A stretch of 9,501 nt of DNA from an uncultured Spirochaetia bacterium (GTDB lineage: Bacteria; Spirochaetota; UBA4802; JAGODF01): positions 1-9,501 of the forward strand of contig CALCJG010000358.1 in assembly GCA_937967705.1 (NCBI GenBank), in the 5' to 3' direction. Under the pieces are notes generated by a model, which worked only from the letters and a program-made list of their open reading frames with translations, had not been told where the DNA came from and did not search any database. The first letter of the stretch is position 1, and each line of letters starts with the position of its first letter. The translations under genes were made by a program, and so were the position numbers. Below, one piece after another: positions 1 through 6,402 of this stretch.

Positions 1-45
1 TACCTCGTTTTTATAGGATAGCCCTATCGACAAGGAGGTTTGCCT

Positions 46-1350
46 ATGATCACCCGGAGAGAACTCCTGGAAAGGAGCGGCGCAGCCCTGGGACTGATCC
101 TGGGAGCGGAAAAGCTGATCTTCCTCGCCGACGGCTGGGCTGGTGACGGTTCCGGTCCCCTCTCAGTGAGAACCCGACTGAAGATGATCGATGCGGCGGA
201 GATCACCGCTCTCATGAGGGACCTGGACGAATTCGGCGGTAAAAGCGATCTTCTGGACCGGAGCAAGAGCTACTTCAAGAAGGGGATGGATCTTTCAGAC
301 TTCGTCCGGCGCTGTTACGGGGATATCAGGAAACGGCATCCCCTGCCCCATCCCGGGAAGAAGCTCGGCCCCAGGGAGATGGTCCGCCTGGCCCGGAACT
401 GCGGGGAGATGATACAGCTCCACCTGGCCCTCCTGAATGTTCTCTCGGAGAGCGGTTTTCTCCTGCTCTGCCGGCAGCAGCGCTACGCCCTGCCCTATGC
501 GACCCTCTGGAAGGGCGTGGAGGAGATGAAAACCGTCTACCGCCTGTTTCTGGAACTGGGAGAGGGGATGAAGAAGGAGGGATATCCCCTGACCATTCTC
601 AGTCAGAAAGAAGCCGATCATAATCCCCTTATCAACCTGCGCCTCCAGGATCGGCTGCGAATCGATCTGAAGGCCCCCATAACCGGCCCCCTGCAGCGGG
701 TTCAGATCCATCATCTCGAATCGCAGGTGGACAATATCTGGTCGGCTATCCGGCTGGCCGGCACCCTGGAGTCGATTCGTTTCAGCTTCCGGCATTCCCT
801 CTTCTGGTGGAAGCAGGAATACAGCAAGTACGCCCTCTTCTCCTCCCATGAAAAATATCTCGGGAAAATAGGCCGGGGCCGGGAAGCCCTGAGCGGCAAG
901 GGCGTCGTGACCCAGGGGGCGGGACAGTTTCTTGCCAAATCCCTCCTGCACTGCCTCTTTCTGGAACTCAGTCTCAACCGCATGAAGATCCTGGCCAGCG
1001 AGTGCCGCTCCTCCGTGTTTACCAACAGCGACCGGGGGCTGCTGAATATGGAGTTCTGGGGCCTGATGGATCTCATGGACCTGCTGGGAAGCAACACGCT
1101 CTTTGCCGGAAAGCCCCTCAACGGCCCAGGCCAAACCGGCCGATACAGGATCAAACTGGGTAAGACCACGGTCGAGGCGAATCCCGGAGCACTGACCACC
1201 AGGGCCCTGGGGATGAGGCCCGGAGGCTACCCCGCTTTGACCGTCAGCACCGTCAGCGGTTCCCATCGGGCCCTGGTCAGCATCGAGGAGGCTCTCAGAG
1301 TCGTAGGCAAAGAGCGGGATAAACTGAACGGAGGAACAGAACGCCCATGA
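46..1350 (+). CDS. Flagellin-related protein with twin-arginine-like leader
   Basis: 434 residues from ATG 46, chosen because AAGGAGG (32-38) sits 7 bases upstream; an in-frame TTG at 40 is only 1 base from that site. The N-terminus resembles a Tat signal peptide: TRRELLE at residues 3-9, then SGAALGLILG and a hydrophobic stretch to about residue 32. Residues 40-220 are mostly helical and I do not recognise them. From about 221 to the end the order of elements follows flagellin: IHHLES (like INHN), YALFSS, GVVTQGAGQFL, then LNRMKILASE, SDRGLLNMEF, SNTLFAGKPLNG, LTTRALGM and IEEALRVVGKERDKL. These parallel the flagellin segments INRMRELA, SDR..L..EF, SNT.FNG..LL.G, MTA.ALG and IDEAL..V.KQRADL. 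The conserved RIN.A.DDAAG helix and the terminal C-helix are absent, so polymerisation like a normal flagellin is unlikely. The stop overlaps the start of the next, also flagellin-like, gene. The gene is surely real; homology was recognised by eye and function is unknown. Confidence 0.72.
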   Translation: MITRRELLERSGAALGLILGAEKLIFLADGWAGDGSGPLSVRTRLKMIDAAEITALMRDLDEFGGKSDLLDRSKSYFKKGMDLSDFVRRCYGDIRKRHPLPHPGKKLGPREMVRLARNCGEMIQLHLALLNVLSESGFLLLCRQQRYALPYATLWKGVEEMKTVYRLFLELGEGMKKEGYPLTILSQKEADHNPLINLRLQDRLRIDLKAPITGPLQRVQIHHLESQVDNIWSAIRLAGTLESIRFSFRHSLFWWKQEYSKYALFSSHEKYLGKIGRGREALSGKGVVTQGAGQFLAKSLLHCLFLELSLNRMKILASECRSSVFTNSDRGLLNMEFWGLMDLMDLLGSNTLFAGKPLNGPGQTGRYRIKLGKTTVEANPGALTTRALGMRPGGYPALTVSTVSGSHRALVSIEEALRVVGKERDKLNGGTERP

Positions 1351-2414
1351 AGATACACATCAACCCCCTTGCCCTGAAAAACACCGACAACCTGGACCTG
1401 GCCCGGGAGGAGATGAAGAGTTTCGAAAAACTGATCCGCAAAATAGACGGCGCCCTGGCCAAACAGAGGGAAATCCTCGGCAGGATGGAGGCCTCCGTCA
1501 ACCGGGGCGGAAAGGCAGAAAACCTCTCCCGGGAGCTGACAGAACTCGCCAACGCCCTGGACCGCATCGTGGAGACCTGCCGCACGGGAAGCGGCGCCCC
1601 CCTCCTGGACGGCGGTTTTTCTTACTGGAATGCCCGCGCCTCCATCTGGTTCATCACGGGGGTTCACATGCATCAGAGGGAAAGGGTCTTTGTGCGCACC
1701 ATCACCTGCCGGAGCCTCAATCTTCGCGACGGGACAGGCAAGATCACCCTCCCGGGAGATAAGAGGGAGGCCCGGCGGCTCCTCCTTCTTGCAAGGCGCC
1801 GCATCGACAAGGAACGGGCCAGCATGACAGCCTACCTCTCCCGGATCGGTTTCGTGGATCGGTATCTCAAAGGGGTATCCCGGTTGGAATACGGCACTTA
1901 TTCCGTTGAGCGGGATCTCCGAAAAAGCCAGATTCAGATGATCGAAAACGTCCTCAACTCCCTGGACCGGGATTACGAGATCGCCCGGCGCATCAAAGAG
2001 CTCTCCGCGGCGGCCGCCGGGAAAAGCGCCGATCAGCGCCTCCATCTGCAGGTGGAGGTATCCCAGCTTATCGATGAGGTGGACCGCCTGGCCTCGCAGA
2101 CGGAGTTCAACTATTACCGCCTGCTCTGCGGGACTTTCTCCCGGAGAAATCCCACGGCCTCCATCTGGTTTCTCGCGGGGGACAAAACCCGGCGGCTCTA
2201 CATAGCCACCATGACGGCCCGCTCCCTCAATCTGCGGGACGGCAGTTGGCGCAACATCACCCTCACCCATCCGGAAAGCGACAGGAAGCTCCCGTCCCTC
2301 CTGAAGGAAACGCTGGCCAGGATCGAAAGAGAGCGGAATATCTTGAAAGGGTACCGGGAGGACTTCATCCGTTCCGGGGCCTTTAACCGGGTGATTGACT
2401 TCCGTAAGACCTGA
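1347..2414 (+). CDS. Tandem-duplicated FlaB-like (flagellin core) protein
   Basis: 355 residues. The ATG overlaps the preceding stop (ATGA), with GGAGG at 1330-1334, which suggests translational coupling. The protein holds two flagellin-core modules. Module 2 is clearest: ARRIKELSAAAAGKSADQR (213-231), LQVEVSQLIDEVDRLASQTEFN (234-255), LLCG (259-262), then SIWFLAGD (272-279), TMTARSLNLRDG (288-299) and ETLARIERERNILKGY (321-336). Spirochaetal FlaB has IRELSVQAANG, IQVEVSQLVAEVDRIAS, ASMWFHIGANMDQR, IGTMTA.A.G.RD and INKQRADLGAY at the same places. Module 1 (about 20-175) repeats this in more diverged form: LTELANALDRIVE, PLLDGG, SIWFITGVHMHQRERVFV, SLNLRDG, RIDKERASMTAY. Both modules lack the N-terminal RIN.A.DDA helix, and the protein ends without the C-terminal D0 helix. 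No signal peptide is visible. It is a relative of periplasmic flagellins but probably not a standard subunit; a filament-associated or repurposed role is inference. Confidence 0.8.
   Translation: MKIHINPLALKNTDNLDLAREEMKSFEKLIRKIDGALAKQREILGRMEASVNRGGKAENLSRELTELANALDRIVETCRTGSGAPLLDGGFSYWNARASIWFITGVHMHQRERVFVRTITCRSLNLRDGTGKITLPGDKREARRLLLLARRRIDKERASMTAYLSRIGFVDRYLKGVSRLEYGTYSVERDLRKSQIQMIENVLNSLDRDYEIARRIKELSAAAAGKSADQRLHLQVEVSQLIDEVDRLASQTEFNYYRLLCGTFSRRNPTASIWFLAGDKTRRLYIATMTARSLNLRDGSWRNITLTHPESDRKLPSLLKETLARIERERNILKGYREDFIRSGAFNRVIDFRKT
1638..1733 (+). repeat. Intragenic flagellin-core repeat, copy 1
   Basis: Encodes residues 98-129 of the tandem FlaB-like protein. It starts with GCC TCC ATC TGG TT and ends with the SLNLRDG codons. 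The same start occurs 519 bases downstream. The sequence between the conserved ends has diverged, so the duplication is old. Confidence 0.8.
2157..2243 (+). repeat. Intragenic flagellin-core repeat, copy 2
   Basis: Encodes residues 271-299 and matches copy 1 at ASIWF, the aromatic/IA.MT segment and SLNLRDG. It is three residues shorter than copy 1, with the gap in the loop after SIWF.G. This copy lies nearer to spirochaetal FlaB than copy 1, because the LQVEVSQL..EVDR block before it is intact. Confidence 0.8.
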
Positions 2415-2443
2415 CGGCGGGCCGGACACCGTTTCCAAACACC

Positions 2444-2459
2444 TGTTAAATTTTTAACA
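2444..2459 (+). repeat. AT-rich inverted repeat upstream of the kimA promoter
   Basis: TGTTAAA-TT-TTTAACA, two 7-base arms with a 2-base spacer, placed just upstream of the -35 box at 2467. It could be an operator or a DNA-bending site; its spacer is too short for a good RNA hairpin. No matching regulator is known from this window. Confidence 0.4.
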
Positions 2460-2466
2460 CAGCCCC

Positions 2467-2495
2467 TTGACGATCGTCCCGGGGCTCAGTATATT
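2467..2495 (+). promoter_or_regulatory. Sigma70-type promoter of the kimA riboswitch leader
   Basis: TTGACG at 2467-2472 and TATATT at 2490-2495 are separated by exactly 17 bases, close to the TTGACA-17-TATAAT consensus. Transcription would start near 2502, directly before the riboswitch aptamer that begins near 2510. An inverted repeat AGCCCC (2461-2466)/GGGGCT (2481-2486) overlaps the -35 box and spacer. Confidence 0.8.
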
Positions 2496-2509
2496 TCTTC
2501 CGATTTTTC

Positions 2510-2622
2510 ACTGCCGAGATTCATGAGTGATCATGGATGCGGGGGACCCGGTCGTTGGGGCGAATTTCCTCTGGAATAGGGTACTTCCAAGCCCGAGCCC
2601 GTCAGCTAACCTCGTAGGCGTT
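2510..2622 (+). ncRNA. Cyclic di-AMP riboswitch aptamer (ydaO/yuaA class)
   Basis: The conserved ydaO core is visible in order: GCCGA near the 5' end, GCGGGGGACCC (2539-2549), GTTGGGGCGAAT (2554-2565), TAGGGTACTTCCAAGCCCGA (2577-2596), then CCGTCAGCTAACCTCGTAGG (2599-2618). The last block is the diagnostic signature of the class. P1 can form from TGCC (2512-2515) and GGCG (2617-2620); it looks short. Members bind c-di-AMP and usually turn off downstream genes for K+ uptake or osmolyte and cell-wall functions. Here the downstream gene is a KimA-type K+ importer, the same pairing as in Bacillus subtilis ydaO (kimA), so OFF control by c-di-AMP is expected. Confidence 0.95.
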
Positions 2623-2631
2623 TGGGAGGCT

Positions 2632-2662
2632 CCGGCATGACCCGTGTCATCCCGGTATTTTT
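2632..2662 (+). terminator. Riboswitch-linked intrinsic terminator
   Basis: CCGG (2632-2635) pairs with CCGG (2652-2655) and ATGAC (2637-2641) with GTCAT (2646-2650). The loop is CCGT and there is one C-C mismatch inside the stem. TATTTTT follows at 2656-2662. It lies between the c-di-AMP aptamer and the kimA start, so it is probably the transcriptional expression platform. Folding was judged by eye. Confidence 0.75.
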
Positions 2663-2663
2663 C

Positions 2664-2694
2664 CGCCTCCAATATCATCACCTCAATGGAGGCG
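2664..2694 (+). promoter_or_regulatory. Shine-Dalgarno-sequestering hairpin of kimA
   Basis: CGCCTCC (2664-2670) is the exact complement of GGAGGCG (2688-2694), which contains the kimA Shine-Dalgarno sequence; the loop is 17 bases. CGCCT/GCCTCC is also complementary to AGGCG (2616-2620, P1 3' strand) and to GGAGGC (2625-2630) right after the aptamer. Mutually exclusive pairings are therefore possible: one hides the ribosome site and the others free it. This would add translational control to the terminator upstream. Confidence 0.55.
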
Positions 2695-2696
2695 CC

Positions 2697-4703
2697 ATGT
2701 ACGCACAGGGACGTTCTTCCCTCTTCGTGCGCGCAAAAAACCTGCTTTTGGGCGACGCGCGCAGTTTCAACGATCCTTCGGTGTTTCACAAGCTTTCCCT
2801 GGTGGCCTTCTTCGCCTGGGTGGGGCTTGGGGGCGACGGACTCTCTTCCTCCTGCTACGGCCCGGAGGAGGCCTTCCTCGCCCTGGGACGGCATTATCAT
2901 CTGGGCATCTTCATCGCCCTGGGATCGGTCCTCACCATCTTCCTCATCAGCGCGAGCTATCATCAGATCATCAAGCTCTTCCCCACAGGCGGGGGGGGAT
3001 ATCTCGTCGCCAGCAAACTCCTCTCCCCCTCGGTGGGAATGGTTTCCGGCTCCGCACTGCTGATCGACTACCTCCTCACCATCACCCTCTCGGTGGCCAG
3101 CGGGGCCGATGCCCTCTTCAGCTTTCTGCCCGCCTCCTGGCTCCCGTACAAGCTCACGGCGGCGGTGGCGGGGGTGATGCTGCTCATCTGGCTGAACCTC
3201 CGGGGCGTCAAGGAATCCGTCGTGCCCCTGGTACCCATCTTCCTCATCTTCCTCATCACCCATGCCTTTGCTATACTCTATGCCGTGGGAACCCATGCCG
3301 GGAACATACCGGAAATAATGAGCACCACCGCCGGCGACATGAGAACCACGCACGCGGAACTGGGAACCCTGGGAATGATCTTCCTGATGCTAAAGGCTTA
3401 CAGCATGGGGGCCGGCACTTTCACGGGGATAGAAGCGGTTTCCAACGGGATACCCATCCTGAGGGAGCCGAAGGTAAAGACGGCGGCCCATACCATGAAC
3501 TACATGGCGGTCTCCCTCTCGGTAACGGTGCTGGGGCTCATGGTGGCCTATCTCCTCTTCCACGTGAGCCACACTCCGGGGAAGACCCTCAACGCCGTCC
3601 TCTTCGCCAGGATGACCGCCGGCTGGCCCTCCTCTCTCGGGTACGCCTTCGTGCTGATCACCCTCATCTCCGAGGCGGCCCTGCTCTTCGTGGCCGCCCA
3701 GACCGGTTTCCTGGACGGGCCCCGCGTTCTGGCGAACATGGCCCTGGACCGATGGGCGCCGGCCCGGTTCTCATCCCTCAACGACCGCCTTGTCACGCAG
3801 AACGGCATACTCATCATGGGCGCCGGCGCCATCGCCCTCATGCTCTACTCTGCCGGCTCCGTAAAACTCCTGGTGATCTTCTACAGCATCAATGTCTTCA
3901 TAACCTTCACCCTGTCCCAGCTGGGCATGGTGCGCCACTGGTGGAAGGAGCGCAGCAGGGAAAGCCGATGGGGCAGCAAGCTCCTCATAAACGGCGTGGG
4001 GCTCATTCTCACCACCTTCATCCTCGTTTCGGTCATAGTACTCAAGTTCGACGAGGGGGGATGGATGACCCTTTTCATCACCGGGAGCCTGATCATCCTC
4101 TCCCTCTTCATCAAGCGCCACTACAACAGGACCGGAAAGCTCCTCCGCAGGCTCGACGGCCTCATGGAAGTGGCGGAATCCGACAGGCCGACCGACAGCA
4201 AAAAAGGGGGGGCGGAGTCAAGGCGTAGCGGCGGGGAGATAAACCTGAAGGACAAGACCGCGGTCCTTTTTGTCAACGGGTTCAGCGGAACGGGACTGCA
4301 CACCCTCTTCACCATCCTTCGGCTCTTCCCGGGGATCTATAAGAATTTCGTCTTCGTGCAGATCGGCCTCATCGACTCGGGAGTATTCAAGGGAGCCGAG
4401 GAGATATCCGAGCTGAAGGAACACATCAGCAAAGGCTCCACACGCTATGTGGAATACATGCGCCGGCACGGTTACTTCGCGGAATCCCTCACCTCCATTG
4501 CCGTGGACGTGGTGGACGAATCCCTGAAACTGGCGACGGAGATCCTGGCGCGCTACCCCCAGGCGGTTTTCTTCGCCGGTCAGCTGGTCTTTCCCGAGGA
4601 CACCTTCTTCACCCGCTGGCTTCACAACTTCTCAGCCTTCGCGATTCAGCGGAGCTTTTATCATCAGGGCATCCCCATCGTCATCCTGCCCATACGGCTC
4701 TGA
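2697..4703 (+). CDS. kimA: KimA-type high-affinity K+ importer (APC superfamily)
   Basis: 668 residues from ATG 2697, preceded by GGAGG at 2688-2692 (4-base gap). An in-frame ATG at 2637 with GGGAGG upstream would add 20 residues. About 12 hydrophobic segments fill residues 32-472. A cytosolic C-terminal domain (about 515-668, from TAVLFVNGFSGTG) matches the KimA tail. KimA proteins import K+ in symport with protons. The segment GGDGLSSSCYGPEE carries D47 and Y54 with the spacing of B. subtilis KimA D36/Y43, which line the K+ site. Other family motifs are FPTGGGGYLVAS (95-106), DYLLTITLSVASGADAL (124-140), NLRGVKES (167-174) and TGIEAVSNGIP (243-253). It is somewhat longer than the roughly 600-residue Bacillus protein, mainly in the linker near 480-515. 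The upstream c-di-AMP riboswitch strongly supports the K+ role; in Firmicutes c-di-AMP also inhibits the protein itself. An amino-acid substrate is the alternative. Confidence 0.88.
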   Translation: MYAQGRSSLFVRAKNLLLGDARSFNDPSVFHKLSLVAFFAWVGLGGDGLSSSCYGPEEAFLALGRHYHLGIFIALGSVLTIFLISASYHQIIKLFPTGGGGYLVASKLLSPSVGMVSGSALLIDYLLTITLSVASGADALFSFLPASWLPYKLTAAVAGVMLLIWLNLRGVKESVVPLVPIFLIFLITHAFAILYAVGTHAGNIPEIMSTTAGDMRTTHAELGTLGMIFLMLKAYSMGAGTFTGIEAVSNGIPILREPKVKTAAHTMNYMAVSLSVTVLGLMVAYLLFHVSHTPGKTLNAVLFARMTAGWPSSLGYAFVLITLISEAALLFVAAQTGFLDGPRVLANMALDRWAPARFSSLNDRLVTQNGILIMGAGAIALMLYSAGSVKLLVIFYSINVFITFTLSQLGMVRHWWKERSRESRWGSKLLINGVGLILTTFILVSVIVLKFDEGGWMTLFITGSLIILSLFIKRHYNRTGKLLRRLDGLMEVAESDRPTDSKKGGAESRRSGGEINLKDKTAVLFVNGFSGTGLHTLFTILRLFPGIYKNFVFVQIGLIDSGVFKGAEEISELKEHISKGSTRYVEYMRRHGYFAESLTSIAVDVVDESLKLATEILARYPQAVFFAGQLVFPEDTFFTRWLHNFSAFAIQRSFYHQGIPIVILPIRL

Positions 4704-4728
4704 TCGGGGCCAGCCCTGTTCTTCCGCA

Positions 4729-4752
4729 CTCCCGGGGGGAGAATAATTTTTT
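4729..4752 (+). terminator. Possible attenuator between kimA and the amino-acid permease gene
   Basis: CTCCC (4729-4733) pairs with GGGAG (4737-4741) around a GGG triloop, and AATAATTTTTT follows. It resembles a short intrinsic terminator 26 bases after the kimA stop. GGGGGGAG (4734-4741) is also perfectly complementary to CTCCCCCC (4762-4769), an alternative 8-pair stem that would break the short hairpin and place the U-tract in a loop. The two folds exclude each other, as in attenuators. The stem is short, so termination efficiency is uncertain. Confidence 0.45.
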
Positions 4753-4826
4753 GATTGAAAACTCCCCCCTTCCGGGTCCCGATGACCCGATGGCCTGACA
4801 ATCCGACGAAGATAAGGGAGAAATCC

Positions 4827-6332
4827 ATGAAACGCCTTCTGCAGAAGAAATCCATACACCTCCTCCTGGAGGAACTGGCGGGGGACAACCGGCTCCACCG
4901 CGTCCTGGGTCCCGTGACCCTCACGAGCCTGGGCATCGGCGCCATCATCGGAACGGGGATTTTCGTCCTCACGGGAATCGCCGCCCATGACAAGACGGGC
5001 CCCGCCCTGGTGCTCTCCTTCATCGTAGCGGGACTGGCCTGCGTCTTCGCGGCACTCTGCTATGCGGAATTCGCCTCGATGGTGCCGGTGGCCGGATCAG
5101 CCTACACCTACGCCTACGCCACGATGGGGGAACTGATGGCCTGGATCATCGGCTGGGACCTTGTCCTGGAATACGCGGTGACCTCCGCAACGGTGGCCCA
5201 CGGCTGGTCCCATTACTTTCAGGACATGATCGGCGTCTTCGGGCTGAAAATACCGCCCCTGTTGAACAGGGCGCCCTTCGATTTCAACCCGGCCACGGGC
5301 GCCCTCTCCGCGACGGGCTCCCTGATCGATCTCCCGGCCATCATCATCGTTTTCGTCATCACCGTGGTCCTGGTCAAGGGGATAAAGGAGAGCGCCGGTT
5401 TCAACGCCGTCATGGTCATCATCAAGGTGGCCATCGTCCTCTTCGTCATCGCCGTGGGGGCCTTTTACGTCAATCCGGAGAATTGGAAGCCCTTTGCCCC
5501 CTACGGCTATTCCGGCATCAGCCTGTTCGGGAAGACCCTGGTCGGACAAACCGGGATCGGGGGGGAACCCCTGGGCATGCTGGCGGGGGCCGCCACCATC
5601 TTCTTCGCCTATATCGGCTTCGACTCGGTATCCACTCATGCCGAAGAAGCCCGCAATCCCCAGAGGGACGTCCCCATCGCCATCATCGCCTCCCTGGCGG
5701 TCTGCACCGTTCTCTACGTAGCCGTGGCGGCGGTGCTCACCGGCATGGTTCCCTACAAGAACCTCAACATCGACGCCCCGGTCTCCGACGCCTTCCGGCA
5801 GGCGGGGCTCACCTGGGCACAGCTTCTGATTTCCGTGGGCGCCCTCACCGGCATCACCTCGGTGCTCCTGGTGATGATGCTCAGCCAGTCCCGGGTACTC
5901 CTGGCCATGGCGCGGGACGGCCTGCTCCCCACCGGCTTCTTCGGGGCGGTGCACGAAAAATTCCGCACCCCCTGGAAATCCACGATCCTGACCGGCCTCT
6001 TCGTCTCCTTCATGGCGGCCCTCCTGCCCTTGAGAATCCTGGCCGAGCTGGTCAACATCGGAACCCTGCTGGCCTTCGTGCTGGTCTGCGCCTCGGTACT
6101 GATCGTGCGACGGACCCACCCGGACCTTCACAGGCCCTTCCGGGCCCCTTTCTTTCCCGTCACTCCCGTCATCGGAATATTGCTCTGTCTCATGCTGATG
6201 TTTTCCCTGCCGGCGGAAAACTGGCTGCGCCTGGGAGGCTGGCTCCTCGCGGGTTTCTTCATATATTTCCTCTACGGCCGGCACAGAAGCGTGCTCACCC
6301 GCAGGGAAAGGGAACGCAAGGAAAGCAACTGA
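4827..6332 (+). CDS. YfnA/CAT-type cationic amino-acid permease (APC family)
   Basis: 501 residues from ATG 4827, preceded by GGGAG (4816-4820) at 6-base spacing. The frame is open back to a TTG at 4755, but that extension is hydrophilic, lacks a ribosome site and does not resemble the family. The start MKRLLQKKSIHLLLEELAG matches the short cytosolic lead of YfnA-like proteins. TM1 has the APC signature GIGAIIGTGIFVLTG (36-50), the unwound helix that binds the amino-acid backbone. Also typical are GLACVFAALCYAEFASMVPVAGS (69-91), GWDLVLEY (109-116) and the TM6 region FFAYIGFDSVSTHAEEARNPQRDVP (259-283). About 12 helices are present. CAT-family bacterial members take up amino acids across the inner membrane, often by proton symport; the exact substrate cannot be read from sequence. 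It lies 123 bases after kimA with no convincing promoter of its own, so at least part of its transcription may come from the riboswitch-controlled promoter. Confidence 0.9.
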   Translation: MKRLLQKKSIHLLLEELAGDNRLHRVLGPVTLTSLGIGAIIGTGIFVLTGIAAHDKTGPALVLSFIVAGLACVFAALCYAEFASMVPVAGSAYTYAYATMGELMAWIIGWDLVLEYAVTSATVAHGWSHYFQDMIGVFGLKIPPLLNRAPFDFNPATGALSATGSLIDLPAIIIVFVITVVLVKGIKESAGFNAVMVIIKVAIVLFVIAVGAFYVNPENWKPFAPYGYSGISLFGKTLVGQTGIGGEPLGMLAGAATIFFAYIGFDSVSTHAEEARNPQRDVPIAIIASLAVCTVLYVAVAAVLTGMVPYKNLNIDAPVSDAFRQAGLTWAQLLISVGALTGITSVLLVMMLSQSRVLLAMARDGLLPTGFFGAVHEKFRTPWKSTILTGLFVSFMAALLPLRILAELVNIGTLLAFVLVCASVLIVRRTHPDLHRPFRAPFFPVTPVIGILLCLMLMFSLPAENWLRLGGWLLAGFFIYFLYGRHRSVLTRRERERKESN

Positions 6333-6402
6333 AGGGATAAGCCGCCGGGCCCCGGGGGTATTCAGGGACCCGGATCTGTGGCAGGTCGGTTGACGACGGA
6401 GT

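Noticed and set aside
13..27. ATAGG...CCTAT inverted repeat just upstream of the first ribosome site, as a promoter or sigma28-type flagellar element.
   Set aside because: GCCCTATC only partly resembles the sigma28 -10 box and no TAAA lies at the right distance. The window edge also cuts off the upstream sequence.
1227..2438. Long minus-strand open frame of 403 codons opposite the flagellin-like genes.
   Set aside because: It is rich in Gly/Pro/Glu/Asp with no recognisable domain, and lies opposite two genes with clear homology. Open antisense frames are common in GC-rich coding DNA.
2461..2486. AGCCCC...GGGGCT hairpin after the flagellin-like genes, as their terminator.
   Set aside because: No clean T-run follows (CAGTATATTTC), and it overlaps the well-spaced promoter at 2467-2495. 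No convincing terminator for the flagellin-like operon was found.
5097..6284. Long minus-strand open frame opposite the amino-acid permease.
   Set aside because: A low-complexity acidic/His/Gly-rich translation opposite a well-matched permease; an antisense shadow of GC-rich codons.
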